64,000 bases of DNA, taken from positions 496,001-560,000 of the forward strand of contig JAHBTX010000003.1 in the NCBI GenBank assembly GCA_019638395.1, read 5' to 3'. A model generated the notes under the pieces. That model ran no database searches, was not told the DNA's origin, and saw only the letters and a program-made list of their open reading frames with translations. Position numbers and translations under genes: made by a program. Within the stretch, counting starts at the first letter, position 1, and the number at the start of each line of letters is the position of its first letter. The stretch is from Cyclobacteriaceae bacterium. GTDB lineage: Bacteria; Bacteroidota; Bacteroidia; Cytophagales; Cyclobacteriaceae. This document shows positions 55,297-64,000 of this stretch, one piece after another.

Positions 55297-57612
55297 TTAT
55301 TTTTTATACTTCGTTACACGTTCGTCCTGAATCACGCCTTTCCAGTTTAATCCAAAAGCAAAATCGTATTTGTTACCTTGATCATCTACATGGCATTCCA
55401 GATCGTGGGCCACATCTTCGGCTTGCTTTTCTACGGTTTCCATGTTGGCAGGCATTTGTAACGGTAAAAGTGCTGATGGTTCTGCATTGCCCGTCATTAA
55501 ATCCAACAGGGCCTGGTCTTGAACACCGAAGTGTGCAAAAATTCCGCTGGCATTTTTTTCAAACTCTGAAAAAATCATAGGCGTATTCAGATTTACCGCA
55601 ACGATTACCGGCTTGCCATTCATTTTTTTATAGGTATCGTTTATCATACCAAGATCGGTAATATTTATCGCTTTATTCTTTTTGTTTTTGTAGGTGCGGT
55701 TGGTGGTTTTTTCAAGCGGATCGCCACCGGCAATACTTACGGCACGGGCTTCCTTTGCCGTGTACTCCCCGTATTGTAACGAGATGGGTACATAACCATT
55801 GCCACCTTTTTCAGCGTCAGCTTTGTTGTAACCAATTCCGGTTTCAGGGCTGCTCACAAACACCAATGCATAATCGGCTTCAGCCGGATTTTCCGTTACG
55901 TTAAAATACTTTTTCACGATTTCGATATTCACCGGATATTCTAATTTCTCTGGTGTTTCCATGCCCATAAAATTGCGACCAGCTGGAGTAAATTTTTTCG
56001 GGATGTAAACAGTTTTGTTTTTCTGAAGCGGTAACACATTTTGTTTGTTCTTCAACATCACCACCGATTTTAACTGCGCTTCGTAGCCTGCCTTCATAAA
56101 TTCAGGATTACCAACAACTGTTTTGGATTCGTCCACATTCAGGTATGGATTTTCGAACAATCCCGTTCTGAAAATATTTTTAAGTAACCGCACTGCTGAT
56201 TGTTCGAAGCGTGCCCGCATAAATTCTTCCCCGTGTTCTTTCACACCCATGTTGTAAGCTTCAATTACGGGTTTCATGTCGTTGTTACCACCAAACTGAT
56301 CTACACCAGCCATCAATACTTTATAATGACGCTCGGCAATCGTTAAGTGCTCAACTCCCCAAGACTTTCCCGTCAGGAAAACATCGATGGTGGTTTCATC
56401 GCCTGTTACCAACCAATCCGTACAAACTACACCATCATACTTGTATTTGTCGCGCAACAAATCGGTGATGATGTATTTATTATAACCATTGCCTACGTTC
56501 TCGTTGTATTTTTTGTCCTGATTGAATGAGATTGTATAATACGGCATCACAGCCGAAGCCATTCCGGTTTTACCTTTCAACTTAAAGGCACCTTCGGTAA
56601 AGGGCAGCAGATGTTCATCAAAATTATTACCGGGATACACGGCATATTTACCAACACCATAATGTGCATCGCGACCGGCTTCGCCCGATCCGCCACCTGG
56701 CCAGTGTTTCACCATCGCGTTTACACTTTCATAACCCCAGCCATCGGCAATCTCTTTTGCTCCGGTTGAAGTTTGAAAACCATCGATATAAGCGCGGCCA
56801 ATATCCGTAGATAATGTGGTATCTTCACCAAACGTTCCGCTGGTGCGATACCACCGCGGATCGGTAGCCATATCCACTTGTGGTGAAAGTGCCGTGGTAA
56901 TTCCCAAGGCCCGGTACTCTTTGGCAGCGATGCTTCCAAAATTTTCTACCAATTGTGGATCGAATGTAGCAGCTAATCCCAATGAGCCAGGCCACATGGA
57001 AATTCTTCCACCGGCACCGGCATTGTATTCGGCATTGGCAACCGTGCCATGCCGTGGATCGGAACTATTATTGGCGGGAATACCAAGACCAATACCTTCT
57101 ACCAATGCCTGCACATTGTTATTCCACAATGCACCAACTTCCGGACTTTCAATGGAAGTAACGAGCACATGGCGCAGGTTGTCTTTGGTAAGAAATTCTT
57201 TTTGCTGATCGGAAAGATCGGATGACTTCAGTCCACTTTCTTCCAACGGCTTGCCATTGTAGGTAGAGGCCATAAAACCGCGGCTTCCACCGGGAATGGA
57301 TTGATGACGACTGTACAACATCAAACCGGCAATTTGCTCCACACTCATTTGCGAAGCGAGATCTTTGGCGCGTTCATCCGCAGATAAACGCCAATCTTCA
57401 TAGGCATCGAGTTGACCATTTTTATTTAAGTCTTTAAAGCCCAACCGATCGACTGTAAGAATGGTAACACCTGATGTGGTGGCATAGCCAAGTGTTTTTC
57501 CACCTGGGTTGGTAACTGTTTTAATACCGTTGGTTTCCGTTTCGGTCCACGTGGGGCCGCAGGCTACCAATAACGAGCCGGTTAAACCGGTAAGCAGTGT
57601 GCGAAGGTTCAT
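55297..57612 (-). CDS. Glycoside hydrolase family 3 lipoprotein
   Basis: A beta-glucosidase/beta-xylosidase-type GH3 enzyme of about 771 residues. The chosen ATG at 57612 gives a compact lipoprotein signal (LLTGLTGSLLVAC). An upstream ATG at 57642 adds ten residues. The N-terminal barrel holds MVKHWPGGGSGEAGRDAH, the substrate-binding region, and the nucleophile Asp in DGVVCTDWLVTGD. The C-terminal alpha/beta sandwich (ADYALVFVSSPETGIGYNK) is present. A lipoprotein facing the periplasm would release sugars from oligosaccharides. It is divergent from the NUDIX regulator, which is probably its controller, and shares a strand with the isomerase. Confidence 0.9.
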   Translation of the reverse strand: MNLRTLLTGLTGSLLVACGPTWTETETNGIKTVTNPGGKTLGYATTSGVTILTVDRLGFKDLNKNGQLDAYEDWRLSADERAKDLASQMSVEQIAGLMLYSRHQSIPGGSRGFMASTYNGKPLEESGLKSSDLSDQQKEFLTKDNLRHVLVTSIESPEVGALWNNNVQALVEGIGLGIPANNSSDPRHGTVANAEYNAGAGGRISMWPGSLGLAATFDPQLVENFGSIAAKEYRALGITTALSPQVDMATDPRWYRTSGTFGEDTTLSTDIGRAYIDGFQTSTGAKEIADGWGYESVNAMVKHWPGGGSGEAGRDAHYGVGKYAVYPGNNFDEHLLPFTEGAFKLKGKTGMASAVMPYYTISFNQDKKYNENVGNGYNKYIITDLLRDKYKYDGVVCTDWLVTGDETTIDVFLTGKSWGVEHLTIAERHYKVLMAGVDQFGGNNDMKPVIEAYNMGVKEHGEEFMRARFEQSAVRLLKNIFRTGLFENPYLNVDESKTVVGNPEFMKAGYEAQLKSVVMLKNKQNVLPLQKNKTVYIPKKFTPAGRNFMGMETPEKLEYPVNIEIVKKYFNVTENPAEADYALVFVSSPETGIGYNKADAEKGGNGYVPISLQYGEYTAKEARAVSIAGGDPLEKTTNRTYKNKKNKAINITDLGMINDTYKKMNGKPVIVAVNLNTPMIFSEFEKNASGIFAHFGVQDQALLDLMTGNAEPSALLPLQMPANMETVEKQAEDVAHDLECHVDDQGNKYDFAFGLNWKGVIQDERVTKYKK

Positions 57613-57704
57613 AGCGAAATTCATTGTGTAGGATATACACAATAGTATTTCTTATTTATGGAAAATTCAATGCTTTACGATAGATTGCTTTAAAAATTAG
57701 ACTG

Positions 57705-58472
57705 ATGGGTGTAAAATCCCTGCTTATGCCAAAACGAAAACCCGAATTACTATCACCCGAAGCCCTTCGCACGCATGGCGACCGTCTTTTTTTGTCGCAC
57801 CTTTCGGTGGATTGTGTGATTTTTGGTTTTCATGAAGGGCAACTTAAAGTTTTATTACTGAAGTGGAAGGATGGCCCGTGGTGTTTGCCGGGTGGGTTTA
57901 TTAAACATCACGAATCGGTAGATCATGCGGCTACCCGGATTCTAAAAGAGCGCACCGGCCTCGATGAAATTTATTTAAAACAATTTCATGCCTTTGGCGA
58001 TCCGCAACGGGAGCGAGGCAAACGTTACAAGCAAGGCTGGATAGCAAACCGGTTTGTTACCATTGGGTATTATGCGCTGGTCGAGTACTCAAAAGTTTTC
58101 CCGCAACCTGATCTATTAAGCAGTGAATGCAAATGGTGGGATGTGGCAACTGTTCCCGATCTGATCTATGACCACAAACAAATTATGACCACGGCTCTGG
58201 AAACCCTGCGGTTGAGTTTGAATGATCACCCGGTGGGTTACAACTTATTGCCCTTGAAGTTTACCATGCCAGAGTTGCAGCGTTTGTATGAAACTATTTT
58301 AGGCCAGCCGTTAGATCGTAGAAATTTTCAGAAGCGGATGCTGGCGCTGGATATCCTGGTGAAACTGAAAGAGCGTAAAACCGGTGGTGCACACAAGGCA
58401 CCGTTTCTGTATCGGTTTGATAAGAAGAAGTATGATCGGGCCATGAAGCAAGGGCTTGTGGGTGGATGGTGA
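57705..58472 (+). CDS. NUDIX-type transcriptional regulator, NrtR/AraR-like
   Basis: A 255-residue regulator. The N-terminal NUDIX domain shows LPGGFIKHHESVDHAATRIL KERTGL; the box lacks part of the catalytic Glu set (REuxEE is RILKER), which suggests ligand sensing without hydrolysis. The C-terminal 80 residues form the family's winged helix (TMPELQRLYETILGQPLDRR, FQKRMLALDILVKLKERK). Relatives control NAD or sugar genes (arabinose in Bacteroides). It is divergent from the GH3 gene 92 bp away, so a sugar-derived signal is likely. The ATG at 57726 is an alternative start. Confidence 0.85.
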   Translation: MGVKSLLMPKRKPELLSPEALRTHGDRLFLSHLSVDCVIFGFHEGQLKVLLLKWKDGPWCLPGGFIKHHESVDHAATRILKERTGLDEIYLKQFHAFGDPQRERGKRYKQGWIANRFVTIGYYALVEYSKVFPQPDLLSSECKWWDVATVPDLIYDHKQIMTTALETLRLSLNDHPVGYNLLPLKFTMPELQRLYETILGQPLDRRNFQKRMLALDILVKLKERKTGGAHKAPFLYRFDKKKYDRAMKQGLVGGW

Positions 58473-58660
58473 GATACTTGGTGGAGGCAACGTTTGTGCA
58501 TAAGCAGTGGAGGGAATAAGGAGGCTTGGTAAATGACGAAGGAATGCCAAGCCGACTTCCACTACACTTTCCCATACAACCAAACGTAATTTGAGACTAA
58601 AACTACAAACTTAAACAGAACCCCGACATTGATTATGCACTTTGTTGGTAGCAGTAAAAT

Positions 58661-60085
58661 TTACTTAGTTTTAAATCTGTCGCCCAAGTCTTTAGAGATT
58701 CTAGAACTTAACTCATTTAATATTGAAGTCAAGCCTTCAAGAACTGCTTCTTTATCCGTTATTTTGAACTCAACGGATTTCCATTCTATCTCTTTGCTAT
58801 TTAATTTTCTATTGTCCCAGCTCTCCTCAATATAACTTGCAACGAAATAGAAGAAACGGATTGCTTTTTTTGAAATTAGAAAAACCAATGTTTGATTATA
58901 GGAGTTCAAATTCGGGTACTTTGCGTTTGCAACTATTGTAAGTCCTTTGAATGGGACTTCAATTTTGAGTTCGAATCCGTCTAATTCATATTTTGGCTCT
59001 GGATCATTTTTGCCTCCCAATAAATAACTTGGGCGTGTAAGTGCTGACAACATTGCGCTCGTGCTTTCGTAAACAGCCTTGTAGGTTGGCTTAGCAAAAA
59101 AAATGTCGGGATTGTCTTTTAACCATTTACCGATAGCTATCCTAGATGGAATGTTCTGTAAGTCTTCAATATTAGATAACTTGAATTCATACAATTCGCT
59201 AAGACTAGACTCAGGCTTAACCTCTGTAGCTGTCACCTTTATCTGTTCTAATAGTGTAATCGCCTCTTCTTTTGAGCTATATTCTTTTGCTTCCAGTTTT
59301 ACTAGGTCCGCAACTGTGAGTGAACGTGGATTGTCCTTACTTGATGTCGATGAAACTTTAACCGAGATGTTCTTAAGATATTCTCTTAGTAACTTAGTTA
59401 TCGTACAAAATTTCTCGGTTAATTCGGCTTGAATAACAAAGAATGGTGTCTGCTCACCATTACTTTCAAATTCATCTGAAATAAAATCGATTATATCCTT
59501 GTATCGAATGTCATCAGTTTTATGTTGTTTGATTGCTTCGATGAAGCTCTTCGTGAAATAACTCATCTCATCATCTTGAAAAGATGATTGCGTATTTAAT
59601 GAGGAATTAAGGAAATAGCATTTGTTAAATGTCATCTTTGATGAATCGAAATACTTGGATATCGCATCACTTTCCTTGATATAACTTGTCCCAGACTGAC
59701 AGGCGTCAATAACCTTAACCACCAACGATGGGTTGAGAGTTTTTATTAAAGTATCAATCTCGGAGTTTTGTAACGTAGTTTGTTTTCTTTTTGATGAGTC
59801 ATAGTCCGAAAGTATGTAGTAGAATTCACTGTTATAGAATTCACCGTGTCCAGTGTAATAAAAAAATAGCTCATCAATTTTTTGTCCTTTGTTAGTCGCG
59901 AAAAAATTAGTCAACTCTTCTTTTACTTTAGCACTGTCTTGATTTGTGTTTAGAAGTAGAATAGAGTCAAATTTCTCAGATTTTGACAAAGTGTTGTTAA
60001 TTGCTGACGTGTCATTCAGACATCCAGGAAGATTATTCCTCTTGTCCTTATACTCAGATACTCCGATTATTACTGCTATGTTCAT
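58661..60085 (-). CDS. Caspase-like (C14 family) peptidase, orphan
   Basis: A 474-residue protein starting at MNIAVIIGVSEYKDKRNNLP. The N-terminal 230 residues match the metacaspase-like C14 domain: His80 in FFYYTGHGEF and Cys129 in VVKVIDACQSG form the catalytic dyad. The C-terminal 240 residues have no recognised domain (LEAKEYSSKEEAITLLEQIK, AIGKWLKDNPDIFFAK), no membrane helix and no WD40 or TPR repeats. The gene looks AT-rich against its neighbours and stands between unrelated sugar-use genes, which hints at transfer. A role in regulated proteolysis, perhaps defence, is inference; no partner gene is adjacent. Earlier in-frame starts are rejected because the domain opens at 60085. Confidence 0.85.
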   Translation of the reverse strand: MNIAVIIGVSEYKDKRNNLPGCLNDTSAINNTLSKSEKFDSILLLNTNQDSAKVKEELTNFFATNKGQKIDELFFYYTGHGEFYNSEFYYILSDYDSSKRKQTTLQNSEIDTLIKTLNPSLVVKVIDACQSGTSYIKESDAISKYFDSSKMTFNKCYFLNSSLNTQSSFQDDEMSYFTKSFIEAIKQHKTDDIRYKDIIDFISDEFESNGEQTPFFVIQAELTEKFCTITKLLREYLKNISVKVSSTSSKDNPRSLTVADLVKLEAKEYSSKEEAITLLEQIKVTATEVKPESSLSELYEFKLSNIEDLQNIPSRIAIGKWLKDNPDIFFAKPTYKAVYESTSAMLSALTRPSYLLGGKNDPEPKYELDGFELKIEVPFKGLTIVANAKYPNLNSYNQTLVFLISKKAIRFFYFVASYIEESWDNRKLNSKEIEWKSVEFKITDKEAVLEGLTSILNELSSRISKDLGDRFKTK

Positions 60086-60229
60086 AATTTTATTGCTGCC
60101 AACATTCGAATATATGAATTGCATATATTTCTCATATCTCAATATGAGAAAAATTGAACTAAAAACTATTCTACCAGATCGTAATTCGCAGATATTTTTT
60201 ATTCACAATAAGCCTGACTTTAATTCAAA

Positions 60230-61810
60230 CTATTTCCTGCCCAACGCAGCTTTAATCGCCTGCTCGGCCAAGGGCCCCATAATTTTATAGCCCGCTTCAT
60301 TGGGGTGCACACCATCGTAACCCAATTCTTTTTTCAACCCATCGCGTTCGTCTTTCATGGCTGTATGGTAGTCCAGGTACACAATCTTGTTGGCGGTGCA
60401 GTACTCTTTAATCATTTTATTAAGGGCCACAATTTTGGGTGCGGGTTCCAATCCCGGCCGCCATGGAAAATCATAAGCAGGGATTACAGATGATAACACT
60501 ACTTTAATACCATTGGCCTTGGCAAGTTGGGCCATCGCAATAATGTTATCGCGACTTTGTTCCAACGTCATCGGGCCGGTGTTACCGGCAATGTCGTTGG
60601 TGCCCGCCAGTATTACAACCAATTTGGGTTTCAGGTCAATTACATCTTGCTTAAAACGCAAAGTCATTTGAGGTGTGGTTTGTCCGCTGATGCCGCGGTT
60701 TACATACGGTTTATCTTTCCAGAAATCAGGATCTAACCTGCTCCAACCTTCGGTAATGGAGTTACCCATAAATACAATTCGGTTTTCGGTGCTCACAGGC
60801 TTCAGGTTTTTGTTATCACTTTCAAAACGTTTCAGGTTAGCCCAATCCAGGTTAAGTTCAAAATTTTTCTTAATCCAACGCAAGCAGGCATCAAACCATT
60901 GTTCTTTCGCAGTTGGGTTACTCATACCAAAACCGTGCGGTCCGCTTTCATAAATAAAAGTTTCAACCGGAACTTTGTTTTGTTGCAGAGCTGCTACAAA
61001 GGCAAAGGTATTACCAACGGGTACCACATTATCGGTTAGCGGTGCAGTAATAAAGGTAGGTGGAGTTTTAGGCGTAACCTGAAGTTCGTTTGAAAACAGT
61101 GTAACATCTTCTTTGCTCATTCCTAGTTCCTGAAACTTTTTAGAGCCTTTCACTGCTACTTCCGCATTGCCAATCAGATTCATGCGCGAACCCTGGTGGG
61201 TAAGACTATCAGAAAAACTGATCACCGGATAATTAAGAATCATAAAATCTGGTCGCAGACTGATGTTATTGGGATTGTCGATATAAGCTTTATCAAAATG
61301 AGTTCCGGCTGTTGAAGCCAGGTGGCCACCGGCTGATGATCCCAGCATTCCGATTTTGTTCGGATTAAGATTCCACTGTTTTGCATACTGCCGCACCACT
61401 TGAATGGCGCGTTGTGCATCTTGCAGCGGACCAATTCGTTTGTCGGTCATCAACTCTTTTCGCGGCAAGCGATACTTCAACACAAAAGCGGCAATACCAA
61501 CTTCATTAAATTTTTTAGCCATGTCGTGCCCTTCGTGGCTGGTGGCCAGAATGGCGTAGCCACCACCGGGACAAATGATAACCGAGGTTCCGGTTGCCTT
61601 GGCGGGATCGGGCAAGTATAAAGTAAGTGTAGGCGTAATTACGCCATGCAGAATATCAATTTTATTGTTGCCCACATTGTGGGTTATCGAAGTATCTATG
61701 GCAACTGTGGGTTTAATAGAGTTGGGAACAATTCCGGTATAAAGCGAAATTTCTTTTTGACCGAAAGCAGTGTGGGCAAAAAGTATCAGTAGGAACAGAA
61801 TCCTTTTCAT
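60230..61810 (-). CDS. Alpha/beta hydrolase + SGNH esterase fusion
   Basis: A 526-residue exported protein (signal LFLLILFAHTAFG) with two esterase domains. The first (about 20-300) is a BD-FAE-like alpha/beta hydrolase: IICPGGGYAILATSHEGHD, nucleophile in MLGSSAGGHLAST, acid in APLTDNVVPVGN and His in YESGPHGFGM. The second (about 330-525) is an SGNH/GDSL lipase: FMGNSITEGW, RGISGQTTPQM, VVILAGTNDIAGN and YDGVHPNEAGYKIM supply the four blocks. Both triads look intact. Such fusions suit removal of acetyl or feruloyl groups from plant polysaccharides such as xylan. It lies close to the GH3 enzyme. Confidence 0.9.
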   Translation of the reverse strand: MKRILFLLILFAHTAFGQKEISLYTGIVPNSIKPTVAIDTSITHNVGNNKIDILHGVITPTLTLYLPDPAKATGTSVIICPGGGYAILATSHEGHDMAKKFNEVGIAAFVLKYRLPRKELMTDKRIGPLQDAQRAIQVVRQYAKQWNLNPNKIGMLGSSAGGHLASTAGTHFDKAYIDNPNNISLRPDFMILNYPVISFSDSLTHQGSRMNLIGNAEVAVKGSKKFQELGMSKEDVTLFSNELQVTPKTPPTFITAPLTDNVVPVGNTFAFVAALQQNKVPVETFIYESGPHGFGMSNPTAKEQWFDACLRWIKKNFELNLDWANLKRFESDNKNLKPVSTENRIVFMGNSITEGWSRLDPDFWKDKPYVNRGISGQTTPQMTLRFKQDVIDLKPKLVVILAGTNDIAGNTGPMTLEQSRDNIIAMAQLAKANGIKVVLSSVIPAYDFPWRPGLEPAPKIVALNKMIKEYCTANKIVYLDYHTAMKDERDGLKKELGYDGVHPNEAGYKIMGPLAEQAIKAALGRK

Positions 61811-61867
61811 GGAGATTGGTTTCTGCTAAAGTTAGAGTTATTTTTATCCAACCTAAAAAACAAAACC

Positions 61868-63052
61868 ATGAATTACAGATACGGATTGTTTATGCTGTGC
61901 GCAGTTTTGGTAGGCTGTATCACAGATAAAGAAAATCTCACATGGTATAAAGGTAATCTGCATACACATACTTATTGGAGCGATGGCGATGAGTTTCCGG
62001 AAATGGTGTTGGATTGGTATAAAACCAACGGGTATGATTTTGTGGCGTTGTCCGATCATAACACGCTGGCACAAGACGAAAAATGGAAACTGATAGCGAA
62101 AAGTCCGCTGTATGAGGAAAGCTTTAAACGATATCTGGAAAAGTTTGGTACGGATTGGGTAGTGTATAAAACGGATACAGGCCGCATTCAGGTAAAACTG
62201 AAAACTTTTGAAGAATACAGAGCAAAGCTTGAGACCGGAAGTTTTCTGATTATTCCATCGGAAGAGATTACCAATTATGTAAACGGAAAAATTCCGGTAC
62301 ATGTAAATGCTACTAACCTGCAACATTTTATTGAGCCACCCAACGCGGCTACAGTAATAGAAACCATGCAGCAATCGGTGGATGCTGTGCTAAAACAACG
62401 GGAAGAAACCGGAGTGCCCATGTTTCCCCACATCAATCATCCCAATTTTGGATGGGCCATTACTGTTGATGATATGATTGCTTTAAAAGGTGAACCCTTC
62501 TTTGAGGTATATAATGGACATCCGCTGGTACATAATTATGGCGACTCTGCTCACTTAAGTACTGAAGCGATGTGGGATGCAATTAATATCGCTTATGCCA
62601 ATCGCAACCAACCTTTGATGTATGGACTTGCTACAGATGACAGCCATAGTTATCATCAATTCGGCTCTTCATTTAGTAATGCGGGCCGCGGTTGGGTAAT
62701 GGTTCAGGCTAAAAATCTGAAAACAGAATCGATTATTGAAGCTATGGAAGCTGGAAGATTTTATGCATCCACGGGTGTTGCACTTAAAAGACTTTCGTTT
62801 GAGGATAATGTTTTAAAAATTGCTGTGGCGCGAGAAGAAGGCGTGCTCTATCAGATTGATTTTATTGGCATTGCAAAGAAGGATAATAAGCCGCATGTGG
62901 TGAAAGTGGTCTTCGGCACAGGTGCTACTTTTAAAGTTACCGATGAATACCTGTTTGTGCGGGCAAAAATTACCTCGTCAAAGAAAAAGCCAAATCCATT
63001 TCAGGAAGGCGATGTAGAAATGGCCTGGACGCAGCCGGTTGTCAAACAGTAA
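61868..63052 (+). CDS. PHP-domain metallo-phosphoesterase lipoprotein
   Basis: A 394-residue lipoprotein (signal GLFMLCAVLVGC). The PHP metal site is visible: GNLHTHTYWSDGD with His32, His34 and Asp39, LSDHNT with Asp63 and His64, and PSEEITNY, HINHPNFGWAI and DDSHSY later on. The C-terminal part (LKIAVAREEGVLYQIDFIGI) is a beta-rich add-on. PHP enzymes of this type hydrolyse phosphoesters, but the substrate is unknown. It is divergent from the esterase gene across a 57-bp spacer. A weak promoter match (TTG 61816 and TATTTTTA 61839) precedes it. Confidence 0.85.
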   Translation: MNYRYGLFMLCAVLVGCITDKENLTWYKGNLHTHTYWSDGDEFPEMVLDWYKTNGYDFVALSDHNTLAQDEKWKLIAKSPLYEESFKRYLEKFGTDWVVYKTDTGRIQVKLKTFEEYRAKLETGSFLIIPSEEITNYVNGKIPVHVNATNLQHFIEPPNAATVIETMQQSVDAVLKQREETGVPMFPHINHPNFGWAITVDDMIALKGEPFFEVYNGHPLVHNYGDSAHLSTEAMWDAINIAYANRNQPLMYGLATDDSHSYHQFGSSFSNAGRGWVMVQAKNLKTESIIEAMEAGRFYASTGVALKRLSFEDNVLKIAVAREEGVLYQIDFIGIAKKDNKPHVVKVVFGTGATFKVTDEYLFVRAKITSSKKKPNPFQEGDVEMAWTQPVVKQ

Positions 63053-63144
63053 ATAGCCTCATCAAAACGAATTCAACCTTCAAAAATTAAATGCATGGTT
63101 TGATGATAATTTTAACTACTTTCAAAAACAGATTTTATATCATT

Positions 63145-64000
63145 ATGAATAAACTCTTCCTCATTGCTTTGCTTTGTTTGGTTGTTATTTCTTGTAACCA
63201 ACCTGTTGAACAAATTGCTAATCTGAAAATCGATAAACTGAAACTGCCGCCTGGTTTTAAAGCCGAACATTTGTATAGCCCGGAGGAACATGAACAAGGC
63301 TCGTGGGTAGCGATGACGTTCGACAACAAAGGCCGGATGCTGACATCCGATCAATACGGGGCTATCTACCGGATTGAATTGCCCGCGGTTGGCGATACGA
63401 CCAAGGTAAAAGTAGAGAAGCTGATTATTGGTTCGGAGGCCGATCGCAGTGCCGATACCACTACTTTAAAAATCGGGATGGGTTTTGCGCAGGGATTATT
63501 GTATGCCTTCAATAGTTTGTATGTGATGGTTAATCACAACAGCGATAAAAATTTTGATAAGAATACGGGTTTGTATAGATTACAAGATACCGATGGCGAT
63601 GATCAGTTCGATAAAATCACATTATTAAAATCATTTAGTGGTGAACCGGGTGAACATGGACCGCACAGCATCATCTTATCGCCCGATAAAAAATCGATTT
63701 ATATTTCAGCCGGTAATCACGTAGATGTTCCAAAATTTGATACGTATCGGTTGCCACCGGTTTGGCAGGAAGATAATTTGTTTCCGCAGATTAAAGATCC
63801 ACGCGGCCATGCCAATAATCGCGAAGCACCGGGTGGCTGGATTGCACACATTGATTCATTGGGTGAGAAGTGGGAGTTGGTAGGAGCCGGCTTTCGCAAT
63901 GAGTTTGATATCGCATTTAACAATGTAGGCGATTTGTTTACGTATGATTCAGACATGGAGTGGGATTTTGGAATGCCATGGTATCGGCCCACGCGAATTT
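63145..64000 (+). CDS. Sorbosone-dehydrogenase-like beta-propeller lipoprotein, truncated by window
   Basis: The first 285 residues of a lipoprotein (signal LFLIALLCLVVISC). The following sequence (LPPGFKAEHLYSPEEHEQGS, FDNKGRMLTSDQYGAIYRIE, FNSLYVMVNHNSDKNFDK) matches the six-bladed propeller of the L-sorbosone dehydrogenase/PVC-type heme-binding protein group, which has a cytochrome domain further on. The window ends at residue 285, so the heme domain cannot be seen. An alternative is a plain PQQ-type dehydrogenase. It probably oxidises a sugar or polyol, in line with the sugar-use context. Confidence 0.8.
   Translation, partial: MNKLFLIALLCLVVISCNQPVEQIANLKIDKLKLPPGFKAEHLYSPEEHEQGSWVAMTFDNKGRMLTSDQYGAIYRIELPAVGDTTKVKVEKLIIGSEADRSADTTTLKIGMGFAQGLLYAFNSLYVMVNHNSDKNFDKNTGLYRLQDTDGDDQFDKITLLKSFSGEPGEHGPHSIILSPDKKSIYISAGNHVDVPKFDTYRLPPVWQEDNLFPQIKDPRGHANNREAPGGWIAHIDSLGEKWELVGAGFRNEFDIAFNNVGDLFTYDSDMEWDFGMPWYRPTRI

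Noticed and set aside
58661-60085. Caspase gene as part of a recognised defence operon
   Set aside because: No reverse transcriptase, gasdermin, TIR, nucleotidyltransferase or other known partner gene is adjacent; only an orphan gene is claimed.
1-64000. tRNA, rRNA and CRISPR features
   Set aside because: No cloverleaf, rRNA core sequence or regularly spaced repeat array was seen on either strand.

Overview
The window comes from a Bacteroidota chromosome, most likely the Cytophagales side of the phylum. The evidence is a C-terminal type IX secretion (Por) sorting tail, four large FtsX/MacB-like permeases in a row, a DUF2807 'head GIN' protein, LytS/LytTR signalling, fused isobutyryl-CoA mutase, many short secreted or lipoprotein genes, TAnnTTTG-type promoter elements and almost no Shine-Dalgarno sequences. 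No rRNA, tRNA, CRISPR array or intact insertion sequence was seen. Base composition looks moderate (about 40-45% GC by eye). The genes at 4976-5719 and 58661-60085 look more AT-rich than their neighbours.

Layout. 1-4664 (minus): the start of an AAA ATPase, a SpoU/TrmH RNA methyltransferase and full-length purL. 4665-6192: a small membrane protein and the relic of a REP-associated tyrosine transposase with its hairpins. 6193-16786: a beta-barrel protein, two histidine kinases, a two-repeat lipoprotein, a LytS/LytTR pair, an unknown secreted protein and an AraC regulator. 16792-20282: a tight run of lipoprotein, membrane protein, secreted protein and serine hydrolase genes behind the AraC gene. 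20359-24531 (minus): two alpha/beta hydrolases around a 33-residue lysine-rich microprotein, a T9SS-exported protein and a DUF2807 protein. 24594-34324 (minus): four MacB/FtsX-type permeases without an ATPase gene. 34497-40205 (minus): a YdjG/YdjI-like zinc-ribbon/SPFH pair, then a type II NADH dehydrogenase and a Kup potassium transporter that overlap as TGATG. 40347-46396 (plus): a coiled-coil lipoprotein, a secreted protein, hutI, apt, a Lon-substrate-binding-domain protein and a tandem pair of secreted beta-repeat paralogues. 46454-53623: icmF, a histidine kinase with an extra C-terminal STAS/SEC14-like domain, two small genes and an FMN alpha-hydroxy-acid oxidase. 53624-54082: a repeat-rich spacer with a 136-bp MITE-like element.

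54083-64000 reads as a carbohydrate-use neighbourhood: a Tat-exported sugar isomerase/epimerase, a GH3 glycosidase, a divergent NrtR/AraR-like NUDIX regulator, an alpha/beta-hydrolase + SGNH esterase fusion, a PHP lipoprotein and a truncated beta-propeller lipoprotein. It is interrupted by an AT-rich orphan caspase-like peptidase.

The most unusual signals are: short repeat elements inserted in frame inside purL and icmF; the kinase-STAS fusion; the orphan caspase; the repeat/MITE landscape; the RAYT relic with two upstream hairpins; the paired palindromes before the AAA ATPase; and the uncharacterised AraC-linked envelope operon.
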